DNA from: a virus
IMG/VR virus record: IMGVR_UViG_3300027749_000058
Coordinates: 46,936-110,935 of that record
DNA: 64,000 nt
Reading direction: 5' to 3' (one strand)
Of this stretch, positions 7,292-12,325 are shown piece after piece (the stretch's first letter is position 1; each line of letters starts with the position of its first letter). A model generated the notes under the pieces. The model saw only the letters and a program-made list of their open reading frames with translations, was not told the DNA's origin and ran no database searches. The translations under genes were made by a program, and so were the position numbers.

Positions 7292-7699
7292 TTATTTACT
7301 CAAAATGAATTGGTCTTGAGCAGTTAATAATCCAAAATTTTCAGATGATGGAAAAATTGTAAGAATAAATAATGACCAGTAATTGTCGTCAACTATTGTC
7401 GCAAGAATCGCACAATCAATTTTTGATTCTTTGTCTTTAATGGCAAACTTATCTCCATCAATAATATATCCATTAATAATTGCTTCCGCAATATCTCTTT
7501 TATATTTTTCAATTACATCAATAATTTCTTGATTGGAAATAATTCTATTACTCAGTGCTTCCCTACCAAGATTTGACCTATCTCTTGTGTGTTTTGATGT
7601 AGAAACGTCAAATCCAAATGTTACTTGGAATGTATCAGACATTTGGGCAATTTTTCTTTCAAGTAATAGTGTTTCTTTAATAAGTTTTCTGAGGTTCAT
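7292..7699 (-). CDS. Unknown protein with capsid-targeting-like N-terminus
   Basis: The 135-residue protein begins MNLRKLIKETLLLER, a basic amphipathic leader ending LLE|R. The body contains SKHTRDRSN followed by a helix with ISNQEIIDVIEKY, which recalls small HTRDR/ERM-type domains in phages but is not assignable. The last third is hydrophobic beta (CAILATIVDDNYWSLFILTIF). A TATTTAT box lies 5 bp upstream on this strand. It converges on the twin-hairpin RNA. Confidence 0.65.
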   Translation of the reverse strand: MNLRKLIKETLLLERKIAQMSDTFQVTFGFDVSTSKHTRDRSNLGREALSNRIISNQEIIDVIEKYKRDIAEAIINGYIIDGDKFAIKDKESKIDCAILATIVDDNYWSLFILTIFPSSENFGLLTAQDQFILSK

Positions 7700-7703
7700 A
7701 AAA

Positions 7704-7710
7704 ATAAATA
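7704..7710 (-). promoter_or_regulatory. TATTTAT box, leftward
   Basis: The leftward TATTTAT box lies just before the start of the gene at 7292-7699. Confidence 0.45.
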
Positions 7711-7741
7711 TTTGACAATTCGAAGATATTCCCTATCTTTG
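7711..7741 (+). promoter_or_regulatory. Promoter of a 32-codon gene
   Basis: TTTG (7711-7714) and TATCTTTG (7734-7741) are 19 bp apart. An ATG follows at 7758 and a terminator at 7883-7919, so this is a complete small transcription unit. Confidence 0.8.
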
Positions 7742-7757
7742 ATATAATTATAATAAC

Positions 7758-7856
7758 ATGAACACTACAATGCGTCATATAGTCTTTAGTAAACAACAAG
7801 AAACTTGTTGGTATCAGATTATGCCTTGTAGTTCAGATGGTGATTCTCAAAATTAG
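7758..7856 (+). CDS. Small 32-residue protein
   Basis: The ATG frame starts MNTTMRHIVFSK and ends SSDGDSQN. It contains two Cys and one Trp (ETCWYQIMPC). It has its own consensus promoter and a strong terminator and nothing else in the transcript, which argues for a real gene. The function is unknown. Confidence 0.55.
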   Translation: MNTTMRHIVFSKQQETCWYQIMPCSSDGDSQN

Positions 7857-7882
7857 TTAATTCCTGATGTATATTTATATAC

Positions 7883-7919
7883 AAACCCTGAACGACAGAA
7901 ATGAAGTTCGGGGTTTTTT
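7883..7919 (+). terminator. Strong terminator
   Basis: The 11-bp stem AAACCCTGAAC/GTTCGGGGTTT (7883-7893 with 7906-7916) is followed by T residues. Confidence 0.9.
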
Positions 7920-7921
7920 AT

Positions 7922-7954
7922 TTTTGGCTCTTTGAAATATTGGTTGTATATTTG
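7922..7954 (+). promoter_or_regulatory. Promoter before tRNA-like element
   Basis: TTTTG (7922-7926) and TATATTTG (7947-7954) are 20 bp apart. Transcription should begin near 7960, close to the 5' end of the tRNA-like element. Confidence 0.65.
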
Positions 7955-7961
7955 TAAAAAT

Positions 7962-8013
7962 GATCCTGTTGACTATCGGTTAGGTCATCAGGTTCCGATT
8001 CCTACAAGGACTA
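7962..8013 (+). other. tRNA-like element lacking the anticodon arm
   Basis: A D-arm-like hairpin (GAC/GTC, 7971-7973 with 7984-7986, loop containing CGGTTAG) is followed after only 3 nt by a T-arm-like hairpin (AGG/CCT around TTCCGATT, 7990-8003). Partial acceptor pairing TCCT/AGGA (7964-7967 with 8007-8010) closes it. The 5' and 3' halves resemble a tRNA-Glu-type sequence with the whole anticodon arm removed. It sits in the leader of the gene at 8028. Confidence 0.5.
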
Positions 8014-8027
8014 CAAAAATTAAAATT

Positions 8028-8243
8028 ATGAAATACGTTTTTAGAGGTCATGTTGTGTTTGAATACAAACCAAATGATAAAAGAGATAAAGTGGTTCAAG
8101 GTAAGATTCATGATGCAATTCCAGCATTTGATTTTTGTCATATGATTCCTGAGGACTATAAATTGTTAGCAAAATTTTTCAACACAGTTTATAGGCATAT
8201 TCAAGGAGAAGATGTACCTTTGGAAGATATAGAAGTGTATTAA
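8028..8243 (+). CDS. Unknown 71-residue protein
   Basis: The ATG at 8028 was chosen (MKYVFRGHVVFEYKPND); a TTG at 7932 lies upstream of the promoter -7 element. The protein is a small soluble one with basic and acidic patches and a C-terminal acidic tail (GEDVPLEDIEVY). Its transcript begins with the tRNA-like element. It ends 1 bp before tRNA-Phe. No family is recognised. Confidence 0.65.
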   Translation: MKYVFRGHVVFEYKPNDKRDKVVQGKIHDAIPAFDFCHMIPEDYKLLAKFFNTVYRHIQGEDVPLEDIEVY

Positions 8244-8244
8244 T

Positions 8245-8317
8245 GGTGCTCAAGCTAACTTGGTAGAAGCGAAAGACTGAAAATCTTTAGGACTCGGCTC
8301 GGAACCGAGGAGTACCA
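8245..8317 (+). tRNA. tRNA-Phe (GAA)
   Basis: The acceptor GGTGCTC/GAGTACC has one G-T. The anticodon stem is AAAGA/TCTTT with loop CTGAAAA, giving anticodon GAA. The T-arm is CTCGG around CTCGGAA. The gene directly abuts the previous stop codon. Confidence 0.88.
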
Positions 8318-8322
8318 CGGAG

Positions 8323-8387
8323 TCCCGAAATAACGGGAAACCCCCACTCCCATATGGCAGCCAGTCCGTTAACCTGGTGAAGTGGGG
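8323..8387 (+). other. Folded inter-tRNA spacer
   Basis: There are two stems: TCCCG/CGGGA (8323-8327 with 8334-8338), then CCCCACT/AGTGGGG (8342-8348 with 8381-8387) enclosing CCAG/CTGG (8361-8364 with 8374-8377). It is unusually GC-rich for this genome, with no reading frame. Confidence 0.5.
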
Positions 8388-8392
8388 TAGGA

Positions 8393-8494
8393 TGTTAAGT
8401 AGTGGATATGTAAGCGGGCTCAAGCTCGGTAAGTCAAAAAGGTTATGACGCTCTTTACGAGACCACGTTGTCGGTTCGAGTCCGACCTTAACAA
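8393..8494 (+). tRNA. Abnormal tRNA-like gene, about 30 nt too long
   Basis: The acceptor TGTTAAG/CTTAACA is a perfect 7 bp. The T-arm GTCGG/CCGAC around TTCGAGT is perfect. A good D-arm (GTCA/TGAC with GG in the loop) occurs at 8433-8449, but it starts about 30 nt too late. The extra segment is flanked by direct TAAGT repeats (8396-8400 and 8430-8434). A CTC-TTTAC-GAG hairpin (8451-8461) is where an anticodon arm would be, but a normal anticodon cannot be assigned. It is either an interrupted or a decayed tRNA. Confidence 0.5.
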
Positions 8495-8495
8495 C

Positions 8496-8563
8496 AAAGA
8501 CATCAACGGAGTATATTCACACTTAGGAAACTATGTAATGGTCAAAATTCTAATGATGTCTTT
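8496..8563 (+). other. Inter-tRNA spacer closed by a 10-bp helix
   Basis: AAAGACATCA (8496-8505) pairs perfectly with TGATGTCTTT (8554-8563), enclosing 48 nt. There is no reading frame. The element fills the whole gap between two abnormal tRNA-like genes. Confidence 0.55.
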
Positions 8564-8567
8564 AAAT

Positions 8568-8649
8568 AGTCAGGTGGCGGAATGTTAGACGCAATAAGGT
8601 TGTTCCTACCCGAAAAGGAGCTTACAGGTTCGAATCCTTGTCCTGATTA
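8568..8649 (+). tRNA. Abnormal class II-like tRNA, anticodon unassigned
   Basis: The acceptor is AGTCAGG/CCTGATT. The D-arm TGGCGGAATGTTAGACGC is of Leu/Ser type, and the total length (82 nt) fits class II. The T-arm ACAGG/CTTGT needs an 8-nt loop (TTCGAATC). The anticodon region does not form a normal 5-bp stem and 7-nt loop; instead GTTCCT/AGGAGC encloses ACCCGAAA. It may be decayed, interrupted or highly divergent. Confidence 0.5.
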
Positions 8650-8656
8650 CAAAATT

Positions 8657-8730
8657 GACTTCGTAGCTCAGTTGGTTAGAGCACTTCACTTTTAATGAAG
8701 GAGTCCCGAGTTCGAATCTCGGCGGGGTCA
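8657..8730 (+). tRNA. tRNA-Lys (TTT)
   Basis: The acceptor is GACTTCG/CGGGGTC and the anticodon stem CTTCA/TGAAG with loop CTTTTAA, giving anticodon TTT. The D-arm (TAGCTCAGTTGGTTAGAGC) and T-arm (CCGAG around TTCGAAT) are canonical. Confidence 0.96.
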
Positions 8731-8746
8731 CAAAAAAAAATATGTT

Positions 8747-8980
8747 ATGAAAGCAGTTTTAGAATTTAATTTACCTGATGACCAACAGGATTTTGACTTG
8801 GCAACTAAAGGTTTGAAATTTTGGTCTGTGTTGTGGGAATTAGACCAGTCTTTAAGGGCTAAGACAAAATATGCGTCTGATGATTTACCACAAGATAAGT
8901 ATGATGCTTATCAAGAAATTAGAGATGAACTTCGTGAGTTAATGTCAGATAATAATCTTAGTTTTGATATGGTTCATTAA
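8747..8980 (+). CDS. Unknown 77-residue phage protein
   Basis: The protein starts MKAVLEFNLPDDQQDFDLA, then has an aromatic stretch (LKFWSVLWELDQSLRA) and an acidic C-terminus. I recall this N-terminus from small conserved proteins of many unrelated phages with no assigned role. It lies 16 bp downstream of tRNA-Lys and overlaps no other gene. Confidence 0.75.
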   Translation: MKAVLEFNLPDDQQDFDLATKGLKFWSVLWELDQSLRAKTKYASDDLPQDKYDAYQEIRDELRELMSDNNLSFDMVH

Positions 8981-8996
8981 TAAAAAAACATATATT

Positions 8997-9212
8997 ATGG
9001 AAAGAACATTTAATAGTGATGAGCTGTCTTGGATTGCATTTAGTTTACTAGAATATAGTCGCTCAATGGATTATGAAGGTGATTTAAGTGATTGTGGTAA
9101 TGAAATTGGGCATATGGTTGGGAGTAAATATAAAAATATGACTGAGGGTGAGATTGAAGATTTCATTACTGGAATAAGACATGGGATTTCATTAACAAAT
9201 GGAACCCATTAA
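8997..9212 (+). CDS. Unknown acidic 71-residue protein
   Basis: The ATG at 8997 (MERTFNSDELSW) was chosen over a longer frame that would overlap the previous gene by 17 bp. The protein is acidic and helical, with GNEIGHMVGSKY in the middle. It ends 5 bp before tRNA-Cys. The family is unknown. Confidence 0.7.
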   Translation: MERTFNSDELSWIAFSLLEYSRSMDYEGDLSDCGNEIGHMVGSKYKNMTEGEIEDFITGIRHGISLTNGTH

Positions 9213-9217
9213 AATAA

Positions 9218-9289
9218 GGTCGGTTGGCCGAGTGGTTTAGGTGTTTGTCTGCAAAACAAATTAGTCCAGTTCAATTCTGGAACCGACCT
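9218..9289 (+). tRNA. tRNA-Cys (GCA)
   Basis: The acceptor GGTCGGT/ACCGACC is perfect. The anticodon stem is TTTGT/ACAAA with loop CTGCAAA, giving anticodon GCA. The T-arm is CCAG/CTGG around TTCAATT. Confidence 0.95.
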
Positions 9290-9290
9290 C

Positions 9291-9440
9291 ATGACAGAAA
9301 AACAAATTAAACAACAGATTGAATCCATCCAAAAGGTGACAAAAGATGTCTGTAAAAGTAAAGAAACCGCTCGTCAATTTTTAATTGACGCAGGAATTAT
9401 TAAAGTTAAAAAAATGAAAAAGAAATTTGATAAGCATTAG
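9291..9440 (+). CDS. Small basic 49-residue protein
   Basis: The ATG lies 1 bp after tRNA-Cys. The protein starts MTEKQIKQQIESIQ, continues through KSKETARQFLIDAGI, and ends in a Lys-rich tail. The sentence-like core (KSKE-A-FL-DAGI) resembles small conserved phage proteins seen in Bacteroidota viruses; the function is unknown. It is followed 15 bp later by another small gene. Confidence 0.7.
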   Translation: MTEKQIKQQIESIQKVTKDVCKSKETARQFLIDAGIIKVKKMKKKFDKH

Positions 9441-9455
9441 GTAAACACCTAATGT

Positions 9456-9662
9456 ATGACCAGAAAAGAACAAAAAATCAAACAGATGAAGCGGTTATAT
9501 AACTACTGTTTCATCTGTAATAAAAGAAGTGGAAGTTGGTATTATGATTGCCATCCAAGTAGTTGGAAAATTAAACGACACGGAAGTGGAAAACCTATAT
9601 ATTTTCATAAACAAAGAGAATATCAAAGTTGGAAACATAATCGTAATACCCAATGGAAATAA
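9456..9662 (+). CDS. Small basic zinc-finger-like protein
   Basis: The 68-residue protein is very basic. A CFICNK pair at 18-21, and DCH with several His further on, could form a zinc site, although only three Cys are present. It is probably nucleic-acid binding by composition. It is compressed between a small gene and tRNA-Trp (5 bp gap). The family is unknown. Confidence 0.65.
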   Translation: MTRKEQKIKQMKRLYNYCFICNKRSGSWYYDCHPSSWKIKRHGSGKPIYFHKQREYQSWKHNRNTQWK

Positions 9663-9667
9663 AAAAC

Positions 9668-9738
9668 GCGTGTATGATGTAACGGTAGCATGAATCTCTC
9701 CAAAAGATTTCGTTCCTGTTCGAATCGGGATATGCGCG
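9668..9738 (+). tRNA. tRNA-Trp (CCA)
   Basis: The acceptor is GCGTGTA/TATGCGC. The anticodon stem is AATCT/AGATT with loop CTCCAAA, giving anticodon CCA. The T-arm is TCCTG/CGGGA around TTCGAAT. Confidence 0.94.
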
Positions 9739-9745
9739 CAAAGGT

Positions 9746-9828
9746 TGATTGGGGAATGATGTGTGTTAGCCTGTTGGTGGTATGGCCGAACACATCGGAG
9801 TTAAAACCAACATTAGTAATGCCAATCA
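9746..9828 (+). ncRNA. Inter-tRNA pseudoknot RNA
   Basis: The closing stem is TGATTGG/CCAATCA (9746-9752 with 9822-9828). Inside, GATGTGT/ACACATC (9758-9764 with 9790-9796) and TGTTGGT/ACCAACA (9772-9778 with 9806-9812) interleave, which is an H-type pseudoknot with two 7-bp stems. There is no reading frame on the coding side. The role is unknown. Confidence 0.55.
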
Positions 9829-9873
9829 TAAAAGGAGATGTCCACTCAACCATCTTCTCCTTTCCTGTTTTTT

Positions 9874-9955
9874 GGGAGTATCGCCTAGTGGCAATGGCAG
9901 GACACTGTAGATGTCCCCTCTTTTGAGTTCGTTGGTTCGAGTCCAGCTGCTCCCA
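9874..9955 (+). tRNA. tRNA-Tyr (GTA)
   Basis: This is a class II tRNA. The acceptor is GGGAGTA/TGCTCCC and the anticodon stem GGACA/TGTCC with loop CTGTAGA, giving anticodon GTA. A long variable arm is present, and the T-arm is GTTGG/CCAGC around TTCGAGT. Confidence 0.94.
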
Positions 9956-9970
9956 CAAAAATGTTCCAGC

Positions 9971-10039
9971 AGTTCTCTGAATAGAGGACTATAAAGAAAA
10001 GAAACGATGCATAGTTTCACGATAGGAGGGTCACCTATC
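9971..10039 (+). other. Three tandem hairpins between tRNAs
   Basis: The stems are AGTTCTCT/AGAGGACT (9971-9978 with 9983-9990), GAAAC/GTTTC (10001-10005 with 10014-10018) and GATAGG/CCTATC (10021-10026 with 10034-10039). The spacer holds no gene. Confidence 0.6.
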
Positions 10040-10044
10040 AAAAT

Positions 10045-10118
10045 GGACTTGTAGCTCACTCGGTTAGAGCGGCACACTCATAATGTGAAGGTAATAGGTT
10101 CGATTCCTATCTGGTCCA
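10045..10118 (+). tRNA. tRNA-Met-type (CAT)
   Basis: The acceptor GGACTTG/CTGGTCC has one mismatch. The anticodon stem is CACA/TGTG with loop CTCATAA, giving anticodon CAT. The paired first base argues for elongator Met, or Ile if C34 is modified to lysidine, rather than initiator. Confidence 0.9.
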
Positions 10119-10121
10119 CAC

Positions 10122-10316
10122 GTTCCGAAACACAACAACGGATAATATGCCCAATATGATGAGAAATGGAGTGATGTCCGTATGGGAACCTACATTGGAG
10201 TGGATGGGGATAACTTCAGGGAATATCATCCCGACCTCGTTAGGACGAAATGATTATTTCTAACTTGCCTTAGCAAGGACAGCCAAGATACCTGTAGTTG
10301 AATAAAATAGGGTATC
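10122..10316 (+). ncRNA. Highly folded 200-nt inter-tRNA RNA
   Basis: No gene is seen here. Stems in order are GTTCC/GGAAC (10122-10126 with 10185-10189) enclosing ACGGA/TCCGT (10138-10142 with 10177-10181), and GGATG/CATCC (10202-10206 with 10227-10231). TCGT/ACGA (10237-10240 with 10245-10248), CTTGC/GCAAG (10264-10268 with 10273-10277) and GATACC/GGTATC (10287-10292 with 10311-10316) follow. It is more GC-rich than its surroundings, and is either a separate RNA or a structured processing spacer. Confidence 0.5.
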
Positions 10317-10322
10317 ATTTAT

Positions 10323-10393
10323 TGTATAGTAGTGTAACGGTAACACAACTTCCTTTGACGAAGTTATTTTAAGTTCGAATCTTAACTATACAT
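10323..10393 (+). tRNA. tRNA-Gln (TTG)
   Basis: The acceptor TGTATAG/CTATACA is perfect. The anticodon stem is ACTTC/GAAGT with loop CTTTGAC, giving anticodon TTG. The D-arm is AGTGTAACGGTAACAC. The methyltransferase ATG follows 2 bp later. Confidence 0.95.
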
Positions 10394-10395
10394 CA

Positions 10396-11040
10396 ATGAA
10401 GAAAGAAATTATAAATAAGGATTTCAGAGAATGTGAAATACCTGAAGGATTGGTTATTACCGATCCACCATACAATCAAGGATATTCATATAATGAATAT
10501 AAAGACACCATGAGTGAAGAGGATTATATTGAGTTACTCTCAAAAATCCCAACACCATGTGTAATAATTCATTATCCCGAAGAAACCATTAATTTACTAC
10601 CAAAAGCATTAAAGGCAAAATGCGAACAAGTAGTTTGTTGGGTGTATAACTCAAATACGGGAAAACAAAGTAGATTGATTAGTTGGTGGGGATGTAAACC
10701 TGATTTTAGGAAGGTTAGACAAGAATATAAAAACTTGAAAGATAAAAGAATTCAAGCCAGAATTGCTGAAGGTAAAACAGGTGCTAAACTATATGATTGG
10801 TGGGAGATAAATCAGGTAAAGAATGTTAGTAAAGAAAAAACTGAACATCCTTGTCAAATACCTGAAGAATTGATTAAAAAAATTATATTAACCACCGCCA
10901 AAGAAAATCAAACAATAATTGATGTTTTTGGAGGTAGCGGAACAACAAGTAAAGTTGCAAGTGATTTGGGATTTGATTCAATCAGTTATGAGATTGATGA
11001 AAAGTATTGTGAAATCATTAAAAATAGACTAAATAAATAG
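10396..11040 (+). CDS. DNA adenine/cytosine-N4 methyltransferase
   Basis: The 214-residue protein is an N4/N6-type MTase. The catalytic motif DPPY is at 23-26. The AdoMet motif DVFGGSGTT is at 176-184, with motif X-like HPCQIPEELIKK just before it. The catalytic motif precedes the AdoMet motif, so the order is beta class (N4-cytosine or N6-adenine). It is a solitary gene with no restriction enzyme nearby, so protection of phage DNA from host restriction is the likely role. The start is 2 bp after tRNA-Gln. Confidence 0.9.
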   Translation: MKKEIINKDFRECEIPEGLVITDPPYNQGYSYNEYKDTMSEEDYIELLSKIPTPCVIIHYPEETINLLPKALKAKCEQVVCWVYNSNTGKQSRLISWWGCKPDFRKVRQEYKNLKDKRIQARIAEGKTGAKLYDWWEINQVKNVSKEKTEHPCQIPEELIKKIILTTAKENQTIIDVFGGSGTTSKVASDLGFDSISYEIDEKYCEIIKNRLNK

Positions 11041-11046
11041 TTTTAT

Positions 11047-11118
11047 GGTGTTTGAAGCATTAAGGTGATGCACTAGTTTGTGGAGCTAGAAAAGACGGGT
11101 CGGTACCGTCCTTACACC
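11047..11118 (+). tRNA. tRNA-His (GTG) with variant T-loop
   Basis: The extended acceptor GGTGTTTG/CTTACACC includes G-1:C73, diagnostic of tRNA-His, with two internal T-T mismatches. The D-arm is GCAT/ATGC. The anticodon stem is CTAGT/GCTAG with loop TTGTGGA, giving anticodon GTG. The T-stem GACGG/CCGTC encloses GTCGGTA instead of the usual TTC-purine-A loop. Confidence 0.88.
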
Positions 11119-11143
11119 CATATTTTTTTTCTTAGTATCATAC

Positions 11144-11150
11144 TATTTAT
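11144..11150 (+). promoter_or_regulatory. TATTTAT box
   Basis: The TATTTAT box lies 4 bp before the start of the DUF5856-like gene. Confidence 0.45.
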
Positions 11151-11154
11151 ATGT

Positions 11155-11616
11155 ATGGAAAAAAAAGTAACTCTAACCAAAGAACAATTATTCAAGGTGA
11201 TGAACTTGAATGAGGCTGAAAATAAAAAAGAAAAAAATGAAACATCTGATGTTGTTGATATGATTGCAACATTACTTCATTCAAGAAGCCAAACTCATAT
11301 TTTTCATTGGCAAACAAAATCACAATCATCATTTGCTGAACATATGGCATTAGGAACTTATTATGATGAAATTGTTGGACTAATTGATGGTATTGTTGAA
11401 AGTTATCAAGGAAAATATGAAATAATTACAGGATACAAAACAGTTGAAATGGTTGATTACAAATCAACAGAACAATTAATAAGTTACTTTAGAGAATTAG
11501 ATAGCAATATTGAAAAAAATAGAAAGGGGATTAAAGAATCTTATATTCAAAATCAAATTGACGGACTTCAAGAGTTAATTTTTTCTACATTATATAAATT
11601 AAGATTCTTGAAATAA
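11155..11616 (+). CDS. DUF5856-like, ferritin-fold-like protein
   Basis: The ATG at 11155 was chosen, as upstream frame codons lie in tRNA-His. The protein has 153 residues. Residues 1-20 form a leader of the kind shared in this genome, ending NLNE|A. Residues 35-150 are helical, with HSRSQTHIFHWQTKS, AEHMALGTYYDE and IVESYQGKYEI. I recall this pattern from DUF5856 phage proteins, which resemble the ferritin/Dps helical bundle. Virion packaging is suggested by the leader. The function is otherwise unknown. Confidence 0.7.
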   Translation: MEKKVTLTKEQLFKVMNLNEAENKKEKNETSDVVDMIATLLHSRSQTHIFHWQTKSQSSFAEHMALGTYYDEIVGLIDGIVESYQGKYEIITGYKTVEMVDYKSTEQLISYFRELDSNIEKNRKGIKESYIQNQIDGLQELIFSTLYKLRFLK

Positions 11617-11637
11617 GAATTAATTATTAAATAATTG

Positions 11638-11674
11638 AAAATCCCTCTAAATTAGTTGTTTAGGGGGATTTTTT
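11638..11674 (+). terminator. Factor-independent terminator
   Basis: AAATCCCTCTAAA pairs with TTTAGGGGGATTT (one wobble) and is followed by a T run. It ends the transcript of the gene at 11155-11616. Confidence 0.88.
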
Positions 11675-11683
11675 ATATATTTG
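11656..11683 (+). promoter_or_regulatory. Probable promoter of structured RNA and tRNAs
   Basis: TTG (11656-11658) and TATATTTG (11676-11683) are 17 bp apart. It overlaps the terminator and lies 7 bp before the closing helix of the structured RNA. Confidence 0.55.
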
Positions 11684-11690
11684 TATTCAG

Positions 11691-11837
11691 AGAGACAGAG
11701 AAGTTCTACAGAAGTAGATAGGGCGTCGCATAATATCGGGGTGGAACACAGGGTTCCTATACGTGATGTAACCCGAGCCGTAAACCATTGTTATCCTTGT
11801 GATGACCGAATAAATAATCGGTTGGTTCTGTCTCTTT
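11691..11837 (+). ncRNA. Multibranched structured RNA, about 147 nt
   Basis: A 9-bp closing helix AGAGACAGA/TCTGTCTCT (11691-11699 with 11827-11835) encloses several helices. They are TCTAC/GTAGA (11705-11709 with 11714-11718), and TCGGG/CCCGA (11736-11740 with 11772-11776) containing GGAAC/GTTCC (11743-11747 with 11753-11757). AACC/GGTT (11783-11786 with 11824-11827, partly competing) encloses ACCGA/TCGGT (11805-11809 with 11818-11822). A T-run follows the closing helix. There is a promoter upstream and no gene inside. The family is not recognised. Confidence 0.6.
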
Positions 11838-11841
11838 TTAT

Positions 11842-11913
11842 TGAAACGTAATTCAGTGGTAGAATGCTATTCTGATACGATAGTCGTCGGCGGTTCGAAT
11901 CCGCCCGTTTCAA
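11842..11913 (+). tRNA. tRNA-Ile (GAT)
   Basis: The acceptor TGAAACG/CGTTTCA is perfect. The anticodon stem is CTATT/GATAG with loop CTGATAC, giving anticodon GAT. The T-arm is GGCGG/CCGCC around TTCGAAT. Confidence 0.93.
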
Positions 11914-11918
11914 CATTC

Positions 11919-12006
11919 GGAGAGTTGGGTGAGTGGTTTAAACCAGCAGTTTGCTAAACTGCCGTATCTCTAAAGGATACCATTAGTTCAAATCTAATAC
12001 TCTCCG
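11919..12006 (+). tRNA. tRNA-Ser (GCT)
   Basis: This is a class II tRNA. The acceptor is GGAGAGT/ACTCTCC and the anticodon stem GCAGT/ACTGC with loop TTGCTAA, giving anticodon GCT. The variable arm is GTATC/GGATAC-like and the T-loop TTCAAAT. Confidence 0.95.
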
Positions 12007-12035
12007 CAAAAAATTAGATAAAATTCACATAAAAA

Positions 12036-12067
12036 TTGACTAAAACCAAAACTTTTACTATATTTAT
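12036..12067 (+). promoter_or_regulatory. Possible promoter of the small lipoprotein
   Basis: TTG (12036-12038) is followed after 20 bp by TATATTTA (12059-12066), one base from the TAnnTTTG consensus. It overlaps a TATTTAT box. The start codon is 46 bp further on. Confidence 0.45.
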
Positions 12068-12112
12068 AGTCTATTAAGTTTAAAAAACATTAAAAACAAA
12101 AAACAAACATTT

Positions 12113-12277
12113 ATGAAAAAAATCGTAGCATTATTTGCAATCGTAGCATTAGTTTCTTGCGGAAACGGAACATCAACTCAAGTAAAATCTGATTCTTCTA
12201 CTGTTGTAGTAGATTCAACTAAAACTGACTCTACAGTAGTTAAAGTAGATTCTGCAAAAGCCGAAAAAGTTAAATAA
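12113..12277 (+). CDS. Small lipoprotein, 54 residues
   Basis: The type II signal peptide is MKKIVALFAIVALVS|C, with the lipobox at 13-16. The mature 39 residues are a Ser/Thr/Val/Asp/Lys low-complexity chain. Closely similar small lipoproteins are typical of flavobacterial chromosomes, so the gene may have been taken from the host. A strong terminator follows. The role may be envelope modification during infection, but this is not established. Confidence 0.75.
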   Translation: MKKIVALFAIVALVSCGNGTSTQVKSDSSTVVVDSTKTDSTVVKVDSAKAEKVK

Positions 12278-12298
12278 TATAACTTTTTCTTAAAACAG

Positions 12299-12325
12299 AA
12301 AACCCATCTTACGATGGGTTTTTTT
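12299..12325. terminator. Terminator between convergent genes
   Basis: AACCCATC/GATGGGTT (12301-12308 with 12313-12320) has loop TTAC and a run of seven T. It ends the lipoprotein gene and may also serve the leftward hydrolase gene. Confidence 0.88.

Noticed and set aside
9690-9926. Open frames across the tRNA-Trp/tRNA-Tyr region on both strands
   Set aside because: They run through two clear tRNA genes and a pseudoknotted spacer; protein composition is random.
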